Positions 11,935 through 18,889 of a stretch of 37,612 bases of DNA are shown piece by piece. Both the position numbers and the translations under genes were made by a program. Numbering within the stretch: the stretch's first letter is position 1; each line of letters opens with the position of its first letter. The notes below the pieces were generated by a model. It saw nothing but the letters and a program-made list of their open reading frames with translations, searched no databases and was not told the DNA's origin. The DNA comes from a virus. Location: the IMG/VR virus record IMGVR_UViG_3300027747_001864, positions 1 through 37,612 of that record; one strand, written 5' to 3'.

Positions 11935-13787
11935 TAACGATATTTAAGAATATTTATTCCAAAGAACCAAATTATGTTTCGGTTGAGGCTTGTTTGGAAA
12001 GAATTAGGGTTGGTAAAAGTAAAGTTTTGGTAAATGAAATTAGAAATACCATTGACAAAGAAAAAGCCAACAATTTAAAGAAAAATTTACCCTCGGTTTG
12101 TTTTAGTGGCAAATTTGGGGGGAATAGGCAAGATTCGGATTTGCTAAAACATAGTGGTTTTATAGTTTTGGATTTTGATAATATTTATGAACTTAGGGAT
12201 AAGCAAACAGAAATTATATCCAATCCATTTGTTTATGCTTGTTGGGTTAGCCCTTCGGGTAATGGGTTAAAGGCATTGGTAAAAATAGCCGATGGCAAAA
12301 AACATAGAGAACATTTTCAAGCATTACAAGAAGTTTTTAAGGATATTGATAGAAGTGGTATAAACCCAAGCAGGGTATGTTATGAAAGTTACGATGAAGA
12401 TATTTATATAAACGAAAAAGCAGAAGTATTTAAAAAAGTTAAGAAAATTGAAAAGGTAGTAACCTTTGAAAAAACCGAAGATGATAATAAAATTTTTAAA
12501 AACATTCTTACTTGGCTTTCTAATAAAAACGAAGCATTTGTAACAGGAGAAAGAAATAATTTTATTTTTAAGTTAGCTTCGGCTTGTTGTCGTTTTGGGA
12601 TTAATGAATTTACCGCCAATGGTTTGATAAACAGCGAATTTATTAATAATTCAGAATTTACTAAAAGCGAATCGGATAGAGCAATAAAGTCAGCTTATAG
12701 AATTAATTCAACAAGATTCGGCAGTGCAAGTTTTGATAAAGAGCAATTAGTAGATAAGGTTACAAGAAAAGAGGTAGAAGTAGAAAAGGCAGTATTTGAT
12801 GAAGGTATTAAGTTGAAAGATGTTATTTATGGAATTGATGTAAAAGAACAAGCATTAAGTATCTATGATAATGGATATGCAAAAGTAGATGGTATTGGAG
12901 TACAACAATTAGATGAAAGATTTAAACCTAAAAGGGGCGAAATAACTGTACTTACGGGTATTGGTAACTATGGAAAATCTTCGTTTAAAAAATGGTACCA
13001 AGCTATGAGAATATTACTTTATGGTGAAAAGTTTGCAACATTTTCACCAGAGGATAACCCACCCGAAGAATATTATCACGACTTTGTAGAAATTATTTTG
13101 GGTTGCGATTGCAGTCCAAGTAACCTCAATAGACCAACAAAACAAGTTTATGAATCAGTTTATGATATGGTTTGCAAACATATTTTTTACGTTTACCCAA
13201 AAGATGTTTCACCAACACCACAATACATTATGGAAGTATTTTTGGAATTAATAGTGAAGGAAAATGTAGATGGAGTTGACATAGATCCATTTAATCAGCT
13301 TACTAATGAATATCAAAAATTTCAAAGAAGTGATAAGTATTTAGAATGGGTATTGTCTGTATTTTCAAGATTTTCGCAAATAAACAATGTTTTCTTTTGG
13401 ATTGTGGCCCACCCAACAAAAATGGCAAAGGCATCAGACGGAAACTACCCTTGTCCCGATGTATATGATTTAACAGATGGAGCCATGTGGAACAATAAAC
13501 TTGATAATATTTTAGTTTACCATAGACCATACGCACAAACAAATCCACAAGACCCAACTTGTGAATTTCATAGCAAAAAAATAAGAAGGCAAAAAATAGT
13601 AGGTAAAAAAGGCTTTATAATTTTTGAAATGGTATTTAAAACTAGAAGGTTTTTCTTTGATGGGCTTGATTCATTGCAATTTTTATTAAACCAAAAAAAC
13701 ATTGATTTTTACCAAAATAAACTACCACAACAACAAACTTTAGACAATAACACCTGGGTGCCATTTTCAGAAGAAACACCATTTTAA
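11931..13787 (+). CDS. Primase-helicase fusion (VirE-N/BT4734-like primase domain plus DnaB-like helicase)
   Basis: A 618-residue replicative protein. Residues about 50-150 (LPSVCFSGKFGGNRQDSDLL, GFIVLDFDN, PFVYACWVSPSGNGLKALVK) match the VirE-N/BT4734-type primase-polymerase domain common in Bacteroidota mobile elements. About 190-250 is a helical primase-C-terminal-like segment (TGERNNFIFKLASACCRFGI). From about 320 follows a DnaB/Twinkle-like RecA fold with Walker A GIGNYGKSS (343-351), Walker B GVDIDPFNQL (about 446-455) and WIVAHPTKMAK as the following core strand. It would prime and unwind at the fork, with the upstream initiator as loader. Its last residues, SEETPF, look like the acidic tip of SSB, which is unusual for a helicase. 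Confidence 0.88.
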   Translation: MITIFKNIYSKEPNYVSVEACLERIRVGKSKVLVNEIRNTIDKEKANNLKKNLPSVCFSGKFGGNRQDSDLLKHSGFIVLDFDNIYELRDKQTEIISNPFVYACWVSPSGNGLKALVKIADGKKHREHFQALQEVFKDIDRSGINPSRVCYESYDEDIYINEKAEVFKKVKKIEKVVTFEKTEDDNKIFKNILTWLSNKNEAFVTGERNNFIFKLASACCRFGINEFTANGLINSEFINNSEFTKSESDRAIKSAYRINSTRFGSASFDKEQLVDKVTRKEVEVEKAVFDEGIKLKDVIYGIDVKEQALSIYDNGYAKVDGIGVQQLDERFKPKRGEITVLTGIGNYGKSSFKKWYQAMRILLYGEKFATFSPEDNPPEEYYHDFVEIILGCDCSPSNLNRPTKQVYESVYDMVCKHIFYVYPKDVSPTPQYIMEVFLELIVKENVDGVDIDPFNQLTNEYQKFQRSDKYLEWVLSVFSRFSQINNVFFWIVAHPTKMAKASDGNYPCPDVYDLTDGAMWNNKLDNILVYHRPYAQTNPQDPTCEFHSKKIRRQKIVGKKGFIIFEMVFKTRRFFFDGLDSLQFLLNQKNIDFYQNKLPQQQTLDNNTWVPFSEETPF

Positions 13788-13810
13788 AAAATATATTTTG
13801 ATAATTAAAT

Positions 13811-13839
13811 TAATTTTGTACAAATAAAAACAAATAACA
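13811..13839 (+). promoter_or_regulatory. TAATTTTG promoter element plus A-rich leader before ssb
   Basis: TAATTTTG (13811-13818) matches the -7 consensus exactly, but no TTG lies at the proper distance upstream. ACAAATAAAAACAAATAACA (13820-13839) follows as another copy of the repeated leader and ends at the ssb ATG. Confidence 0.5.
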
Positions 13840-14235
13840 ATGATAAAAACAGAAGTAATTGGATTTTTGGGAAAAGACTCTCAAATAAACAATGTAAGTG
13901 GTAAAAGTGTAATTAACTTTAATGTGGCCCATACAGAAAAGTATAAAGATGCAAATGGTGGTCAAAAAGAAAAAACGATATGGGTTGATTGTTCTTTATG
14001 GGTAGAAAAAACCACAATTGCCCAATACCTTAAAAAAGGAACATTGGTATATGTAGATGGACAACCAAGCGTTAGGGCTTATACTAATCAAAATGGTCAA
14101 CAAGGGGCTTCGTTATCATTAAGAGTTGGTACTATTCAGTTGTTGGGTGGTGGTAAAAAACAAGAGGAAACACAACCACAAGAGTTTTTAGCACAACCTA
14201 ATGGTATTGAATCTAATGAAGAAGCTCCATTTTAA
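13840..14235 (+). CDS. ssb: Single-stranded DNA-binding protein
   Basis: A 131-residue SSB. The OB-fold begins TEVIGFLGKDSQINNVSGKS and contains VINFNVAHTEKYKD, TIWVDCSLW and YLKKGTLVYVDGQPSVRAYT, the strand and loop signatures of bacterial and phage SSBs. After a Gln/Gly-rich linker the protein ends SNEEAPF, the acidic tip that recruits replication and repair partners. It coats single strands at the fork and lies directly after the primase-helicase, with its own possible promoter and a copy of the repeated leader. Confidence 0.95.
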   Translation: MIKTEVIGFLGKDSQINNVSGKSVINFNVAHTEKYKDANGGQKEKTIWVDCSLWVEKTTIAQYLKKGTLVYVDGQPSVRAYTNQNGQQGASLSLRVGTIQLLGGGKKQEETQPQEFLAQPNGIESNEEAPF

Positions 14236-14247
14236 AAAACCAAAAAT

Positions 14248-14523
14248 ATGAATAAAAAAACAGCATTAATTAAGTCTTTATTAAAAGGCGATATTATAAA
14301 CGTAAGCAATTCTATTAAATGCACTGGTTATAGCAATCCCGCAAGAGAAATACCAAGACAAATAGAGCAACCATTTCAATGCGTTGTTAGTAGGTGCAAA
14401 ATGGAAAGTAAAGATCAATGGGGTAATTATGTCACTTGGTATGATTATCGTTTAAATCCATTAATTAGGGGAAACGCAACCGCAATTAAAAAAATGAAAA
14501 ATTATGTCGCAGAAAATAACTAA
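14248..14523 (+). CDS. Phage protein of unknown function, 91 aa
   Basis: A 91-residue protein (MNKKTALIKSLLKGDIINVS..., EIPRQIEQPFQCVVSRCKME, ending KKMKNYVAENN). The middle looks beta-rich (FQCVVSRCKMESKDQWGNYV, TWYDYRLNP). Its end overlaps the next gene's start by 20 bases, in the replication operon after ssb. Small proteins with this kind of layout occur in Bacteroidota mobile elements, but I know no function. Confidence 0.6.
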   Translation: MNKKTALIKSLLKGDIINVSNSIKCTGYSNPAREIPRQIEQPFQCVVSRCKMESKDQWGNYVTWYDYRLNPLIRGNATAIKKMKNYVAENN

Positions 14524-14785
14524 TGACAATAATTCTTATAAATATGCTGGCAGAGGCCAATTTTATGGAATATTAGAAGATAGCTTAAAGCACATAGTTT
14601 ATGATTTATCTATTGAAAATTTAGAGGAAAGAAAAGAAAAAGCCATAGTATGCGATTCGGTAAAAGATGTGGTAATGCTACTAAAAGTAAGAAATGATGT
14701 AGTATTTAGAAATAGGTCAATAGGTAAGAAAATAAAGGGCATTAATGGAAAATATTACGCAGTAAGAATATTAAAACAACAATAA
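14504..14785 (+). CDS. Phage protein of unknown function, 93 aa
   Basis: A 93-residue basic protein (MSQKITNDNNSYKYAGRGQF..., DVVMLLKVRNDVVFRNRSIG, KYYAVRILKQQ). Probable mixed alpha/beta fold; no known domain. It overlaps the preceding gene and is followed 12 bases later by the second GroES-like gene, so it belongs to the same operon. Confidence 0.6.
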   Translation: MSQKITNDNNSYKYAGRGQFYGILEDSLKHIVYDLSIENLEERKEKAIVCDSVKDVVMLLKVRNDVVFRNRSIGKKIKGINGKYYAVRILKQQ

Positions 14786-14797
14786 AAACAACAAAAA

Positions 14798-15061
14798 ATG
14801 AATTTTAAACCATTAGGAAAAAGAGTATTAGTAAAGTTAAATGAAATTAAAAACCAAACAAGTGGAGGTATTTTTATTCCCGAATCAGCACAATCAAGCG
14901 AATTTGCAACGGGTGTGGTGGCATCAGTAGGTAACGAAGTGGTAAACGTAAAAGATGGCGATAGCATTATGTTTGCTTCATCGGTTGGGGTAGATATTGA
15001 GGTGGATGGTCAAAAATTAAGATTATTGCCTGATGAGGGTTATATCGATGCAATTATTTAA
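14798..15061 (+). CDS. Second, phage-type GroES-like co-chaperonin
   Basis: An 87-residue Cpn10-family protein: FKPLGKRVLVKLNEIKNQTS, then the mobile-loop sequence TSGGIFIPESAQ, ATGVVASVGNEVVNVKDGDS and the C-terminal strands VGVDIEVDGQKLRLLPDEGY. It keeps the GGI-hydrophobic-P core that contacts GroEL but is much more diverged than the GroES at 4120, and it is as A+T-rich as its neighbours, so it looks like the lineage's own co-chaperonin. By analogy with T4 gp31 it may adapt GroEL (host or phage-encoded) for folding the capsid protein. It is the last gene before the terminator at 15096-15124. Confidence 0.9.
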   Translation: MNFKPLGKRVLVKLNEIKNQTSGGIFIPESAQSSEFATGVVASVGNEVVNVKDGDSIMFASSVGVDIEVDGQKLRLLPDEGYIDAII

Positions 15062-15095
15062 TTTAATATAAATTATGTAATTTTTATTTAATTTT

Positions 15096-15124
15096 ATCCC
15101 ATTATAACAATAATGGGATTTTTT
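15096..15124 (+). terminator. Intrinsic terminator of the replication operon
   Basis: ATCCCATTA (15096-15104) and TAATGGGAT (15111-15119) form a perfect nine-pair stem with a six-base loop, followed by a T run (15119-15124). It separates the replication genes from the late genes. Confidence 0.9.
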
Positions 15125-15143
15125 AATAATTAAATAGTATAAA

Positions 15144-15338
15144 ATGGAAGTAACAGTCTTTTTAATAGTAGTAGCAATAAGTATTGTATTCTACTTTTTT
15201 TTAAAACAAAAACAAAAAACAAGTGAAACAACTGATTCAAAAGTTGGTGGATCAATGCCAACAAATAATGAAGAAGGTAAAGTTAAAGCAACATCAATCC
15301 CCAATCCTGATGGAAAACCAACTAAAAGACCTCAATAA
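15144..15338 (+). CDS. Small single-span membrane protein, 64 aa
   Basis: A 64-residue protein with an N-terminal membrane segment (VTVFLIVVAISIVFYFFL, residues 3-20) and a polar, Pro- and Lys-rich tail. It is the first gene after the terminator and so the first of the long late gene string. No family recognised; size and topology would suit a lysis accessory (holin or antiholin partner) or a membrane-targeting protein. It overlaps the start of the next membrane protein by 29 bases. Confidence 0.6.
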   Translation: MEVTVFLIVVAISIVFYFFLKQKQKTSETTDSKVGGSMPTNNEEGKVKATSIPNPDGKPTKRPQ

Positions 15339-15666
15339 AGTATTATTTTTAACATCTTTGATATTATTTTTTATTAGTTCTTATTTAGCTAATTATATTT
15401 CAATTGATGCAGATAGTGCTTGGAATAATTTTGCTTTGATATTAAGATTTGACTTTTTGTTAATTTTTATATCATTAAAAGATGGCGTTAAAAAATTTAT
15501 AGGTAAATTGTTTTATAGAATAATTGTTTATTTATTAATTAATAATTTTATTGATAAATATTTTGGTTATACTACTTGGTCTTGGAATGATTGTTTAACT
15601 GTATTTATAACTATAATAGAATATTATATTGAATATATAAAACCTAAAAAATTACAACACAGCTAA
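15310..15666 (+). CDS. Multi-span membrane protein, 118 aa, holin candidate
   Basis: Starting at the ATG at 15310 (MENQLKDLNKVLF...), this 118-residue protein has about three or four hydrophobic segments (VLFLTSLILFFISSYLANYI; FALILRFDFLLIFISL; FYRIIVYLLINNFI; CLTVFITIIEYYIEYI) and a basic C-terminus. The frame is open further upstream to 15223, but that part lies wholly within the preceding gene and is polar and Gln/Lys-rich, so I prefer the internal start. A holin role is plausible from topology and from the holin-like gene downstream, but no endolysin is recognised beside it. Confidence 0.6.
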   Translation: MENQLKDLNKVLFLTSLILFFISSYLANYISIDADSAWNNFALILRFDFLLIFISLKDGVKKFIGKLFYRIIVYLLINNFIDKYFGYTTWSWNDCLTVFITIIEYYIEYIKPKKLQHS

Positions 15667-15677
15667 ATATGTATTAA

Positions 15678-15962
15678 ATGGAAAATACCGACTACCAAAT
15701 GATAATAGATAGAATGGATAAACATTATGATGCTTTATTAAATAAGACAGAAGATGTATTAAAACAAGCTACAAAGACAAATGGTAGGGTAAATTCTTTA
15801 GAAGATAGAATGGCGCATACCGAAGAAGATTTAAAAATTCTTACGGAAACGCATCATAAACAAAACGGAGCATTAAGGGTTATATATGTAGTAGCAGGAG
15901 CAATTGGTAGTTTTCTAATACTTTTAATTAGTATGTTTGCGAAATTTATTAAATTTGCTTAA
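15678..15962 (+). CDS. XhlA/holin-like coiled-coil membrane protein, 94 aa
   Basis: A 94-residue protein with a long N-terminal helix or coiled coil (DRMDKHYDALLNKTEDVLKQ, RVNSLEDRMAHTEEDLKILT) and a single C-terminal membrane segment (VIYVVAGAIGSFLILLISMF, about 69-88). This matches the haemolysin XhlA/phage holin-partner pattern, in which a soluble coiled coil is followed by one transmembrane helix. It probably takes part in membrane permeabilisation at lysis or in virion assembly at the membrane. It ends 9 bases before the tandem Cpn10-like gene. Confidence 0.65.
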   Translation: MENTDYQMIIDRMDKHYDALLNKTEDVLKQATKTNGRVNSLEDRMAHTEEDLKILTETHHKQNGALRVIYVVAGAIGSFLILLISMFAKFIKFA

Positions 15963-15971
15963 AAAAAACAA

Positions 15972-16823
15972 ATGAAAGCACAACCAATTAACAATGTATT
16001 TTTAAGTTTAACAAAGCCAATTCAAGACACAATAAAAATGGGAGATATTGAATTATACTTAGATGGTTCTTATAGACCCGAATGGAACGCAACAGTAGTA
16101 GGTGAAGTGTATAGTTTACCTCAATATCCAAAGGGAGATAATGCAGATGTGGTTTCAAAATTAAAAGAAGGTGATAAGGTATTATTTGATTATTCAGTAG
16201 TTGCAGAAAGGAAATTTGAATCAGATGGAGATGCGTTCACAGAAACCACAAAAGATAGCCCATACAATCAAAGATTTACAAATGGCAAAGGCGAAAAGTT
16301 AGTAATAATTGCCTTTCAAGGAAAAATAGCAAAACAATGGGTCGGCACCTATGTTGACAAAAGAGGTAATTTTATAGACGGAGTGCAAGGCTCTGAACAC
16401 GATTTAGAAAGATGGAAGTCGCAATTTAATTTTAATTCAACACAATCATTTGTATTTAAAAATTTATTAGATACGGGTAGCAAAGATGTTTGGAAAGCAG
16501 ATTATAGAGATATTTTTGCAAAGATTAAAAATGACGAAGTAGTAACAGTTAGCAATAGAATTATATTAGAACCAATAGATATGGAAATACCCAAAGATGT
16601 AATTAAGCAAATGGGTATAGTAGATACAATAAATGCCAAGGTTAGATTAGGAGATAGGGCCAAGGTTTTATCGGCACCCGAAGATTCAAATTTAAAAAAA
16701 GGAGATGTAGTTGGGTTTGAACCACAATACCTTGAAAAATACGAATATAACAACAAGAATTATTATTTAATAAAATCCTATCGAGCATTAGGAGTATGGG
16801 AGGGTACAAATTATGGCATATAA
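15972..16823 (+). CDS. Tandem GroES (Cpn10)-like protein, 283 aa
   Basis: I read two Cpn10-like barrels. The first (about residues 8-75: NVFLSLTKPIQDTIKMGDIE, ATVVGEVYSLP, LKEGDKVLFDYSVV) has the R-V-x-V...G-x-V-x-x-V-G...V-x-x-G-D-x-V-L-F order of GroES. The second (about 193-283: SNRIILEPIDMEIPKD, AKVLSAPEDSNLKKGDVVGF, YEYNNKNYYLIKSYRALGVW) ends with the GroES-type I-D-G-x-x-Y-x-x-x-R/K-x-x-D-I-L-A pattern. Between them is a unique insert. The canonical mobile loop GGI-P is not evident, so GroEL docking is uncertain. It heads the structural genes and may be an assembly chaperone for the capsid or a virion protein reusing the fold. Family assignment is by motif reading only. Confidence 0.5.
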   Translation: MKAQPINNVFLSLTKPIQDTIKMGDIELYLDGSYRPEWNATVVGEVYSLPQYPKGDNADVVSKLKEGDKVLFDYSVVAERKFESDGDAFTETTKDSPYNQRFTNGKGEKLVIIAFQGKIAKQWVGTYVDKRGNFIDGVQGSEHDLERWKSQFNFNSTQSFVFKNLLDTGSKDVWKADYRDIFAKIKNDEVVTVSNRIILEPIDMEIPKDVIKQMGIVDTINAKVRLGDRAKVLSAPEDSNLKKGDVVGFEPQYLEKYEYNNKNYYLIKSYRALGVWEGTNYGI

Positions 16824-17460
16824 TATTAATGATGTTTATAATTTAATGGACTTTATTACTAATAAAGAAAGAGGGGTATTTGTTTCTATACCAGAGGCTA
16901 TGCAAACTTTAGATGCGGCACAATTAGAAGCAGTAGGGGATTGGTTTAGATTATATGGAGTTGACCAAACAATACACGATGCTATTAGAAAATTAAGAAT
17001 ACAAGTACAATTTACTTCGGATAGTGGTGGCAATGTAACATTTGCAGATGATTATTTGCACATGTTAGGTGGTGCATATACTGTTACGGGTAGTTCTGTA
17101 AATATTGTAAGATTTTTAAATGAAGATGAAATACCATTTGCATTAACTAGCCAATTAAGGCCCGTAACCTCAACAAAGCCAATAGCTAAAGATACTGCAA
17201 CGGGATTTCAATTATTTCCACAATCGGCACAAACGGGTTTTTATAATTACATTCGCAGACCTAAAACACCAATATTGGCTACAACTGGAAGCGGAAGGGT
17301 TAAAACATACGATTCTGCAAATAGCCAACAACTAGAATTTACAGACCAATATATAAACAATATTATAGCAAGAGCATTAAAATTTTGGGGTATATTTATG
17401 TCTGACAAAGAGATATCTCAATTCGCACAATCGCAAAATGAAGAAACTAAATCAATATGA
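16813..17460 (+). CDS. Structural protein, probable head-tail or tail adaptor
   Basis: A 215-residue protein whose layout I recognise from structural modules of Bacteroidota phages: an N-terminal helical part (MAYNINDVYNLMDFITNKER), a DDYLHMLGGAY segment, LNEDEIPFALTSQLRPVTST, a strand-rich middle (GFQLFPQSAQTGFYNYIRRP) and a C-terminal EFTDQYINNIIARALKFWGI. No enzymatic motifs. Position at the head of three consecutive coupled genes followed by the long tail protein suggests a connector or neck component. It overlaps both neighbours by a few bases. Confidence 0.6.
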   Translation: MAYNINDVYNLMDFITNKERGVFVSIPEAMQTLDAAQLEAVGDWFRLYGVDQTIHDAIRKLRIQVQFTSDSGGNVTFADDYLHMLGGAYTVTGSSVNIVRFLNEDEIPFALTSQLRPVTSTKPIAKDTATGFQLFPQSAQTGFYNYIRRPKTPILATTGSGRVKTYDSANSQQLEFTDQYINNIIARALKFWGIFMSDKEISQFAQSQNEETKSI

Positions 17461-18098
17461 GTTCAACTAAAAAAATATTAGCAGAGCAGGTATTGTCAAG
17501 ACTTGCAGGTGGGTATAGAGATTCTAATGACCCCGTACAAATAGAAGATGTTATTAAATCGATAGAGCAAGTAATAAATTCTATGTTTAAGATGGAATAT
17601 TACAATGCCACATTACCATCGGGAGAAACAATACCCGATAATTTAATGACTGCATTTTATGAAAATATTTCAGTTGCTTCATATAAGGATAAATCAAAAG
17701 CAACATTACCGGTTATGCCAATATCACTTCCTAGAAATATGGGAGTATTGAGAATAACAGATAGCAATGACAATGATTTTATACCCGTTCAATTAGGCCA
17801 GGGGGCATTACTAAAACCTGATAAATTATTAAATGAATTATTAGGAAATATATGGTACGAAGTGAGAGGAAATACTATTATATTTTCAAAAGATATTACA
17901 TTGCTTGACATTAGTTTAATAAATATGTATTTAGTAGTATTGGATATATCTTTATATTCAGATACCGATATTTTACCAATACCACCAAATATGGAAGAAG
18001 AAATAATAGAAAAAGCATTTGCTAAATTTGCACCAGTAACACCCGAAACAGGTATAGTGGATAATTTTAACGCATTAAGAAATAAAACAAATCAATAA
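17457..18098 (+). CDS. Structural protein, probable neck/tail component
   Basis: A 213-residue protein with KKILAEQVLSRLAGGYRDSN at the N-terminus, a helical segment SIEQVINSMFKMEYYNATLP, then ATLPVMPISLPRNMGVLRIT and FIPVQLGQGALLKPDKLLNE, ending with LPIPPNMEEEIIEKAFAKFA. This set of motifs recurs in structural modules of Bacteroidota phages, next to homologues of both neighbouring genes. Exact place in the virion is unknown. It overlaps the upstream gene by four bases (ATGA) and shares one base with the next gene's start. Confidence 0.6.
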   Translation: MSSTKKILAEQVLSRLAGGYRDSNDPVQIEDVIKSIEQVINSMFKMEYYNATLPSGETIPDNLMTAFYENISVASYKDKSKATLPVMPISLPRNMGVLRITDSNDNDFIPVQLGQGALLKPDKLLNELLGNIWYEVRGNTIIFSKDITLLDISLINMYLVVLDISLYSDTDILPIPPNMEEEIIEKAFAKFAPVTPETGIVDNFNALRNKTNQ

Positions 18099-18886
18099 TG
18101 GTAACAGCAAGTTTAGATTATATTGTTAAAAACGCACTAGGCAAAAAAGGTTATCCATTACATTATTATTTACAATGTATGTTATATGCTTCTGATTGCT
18201 TGCGTGAACTTACTTTTGATGATTTAAGAGTAATAAACACAAAAATTATACCCGTTAATCAAACAATAAATACAGCACAATTGCCTGATGATTATCAAGA
18301 TTATGTTACCGTTGGTGTAATGGTTGGACAAAGATTAAGACCTTTAACACCAACAAGCACATTGAATCCAATTACAAACCTTAATTCGGATAGTAATTTT
18401 GAAGAAATAGAATGGAATGATAATACTACATCATCGGATTCGGGGCAATCTGCATTATATTACGGGGCCTTGCCTTATGCACAATGGTTTACTACGCATT
18501 ATAATGATTTTGGGGAAAACATAGGTCGTTTCTTTGGCTTAGGGGCAGGGTATCAAGAAGATACATTTCAAGTATTTAAAGAAAAAGGAATTATACAATT
18601 AGACCAAAAATTATTAGTTGATAATCTAGTATTGCAATATATTTCAGATGGTCAAAGCGCAGATGCGGCAACACAAATAAATCCATACGCTATAAAAACA
18701 ATTCAAAACTTTATATTTTGGCAGTTAAAAGAACATAATAGAAATTATGGAGTAGGCGAAAGACAAGTTGCACAAAGCGAATATATTCGTGAAAGAAAAA
18801 TATTAAGAGCAAGGATGTCAGATTGGAGCATTGAAAAATTAAAGAGAATAGTACAACAAAATTATAAGGGTTCTATCAAAAGCTAA
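18098..18886 (+). CDS. Tail tubular/adaptor-like protein
   Basis: A 262-residue protein resembling the gp11-type adaptor of short-tailed phages in plan: N-terminal helices (LHYYLQCMLYASDCLRELTF), a beta segment IIPVNQTINTAQLPDDYQDY, VTVGVMVGQRLRPLT, then after a polar insertion KGIIQLDQKLLVDNLVLQYI and NPYAIKTIQNFIFWQLKEHN, ending in long basic helices. The strand patterns fit a head-tail adaptor ring. It is followed three bases later by the 1157-residue tail protein, as adaptor and nozzle genes are in podoviruses. Confidence 0.6.
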   Translation: MVTASLDYIVKNALGKKGYPLHYYLQCMLYASDCLRELTFDDLRVINTKIIPVNQTINTAQLPDDYQDYVTVGVMVGQRLRPLTPTSTLNPITNLNSDSNFEEIEWNDNTTSSDSGQSALYYGALPYAQWFTTHYNDFGENIGRFFGLGAGYQEDTFQVFKEKGIIQLDQKLLVDNLVLQYISDGQSADAATQINPYAIKTIQNFIFWQLKEHNRNYGVGERQVAQSEYIRERKILRARMSDWSIEKLKRIVQQNYKGSIKS

Positions 18887-18889
18887 TAA

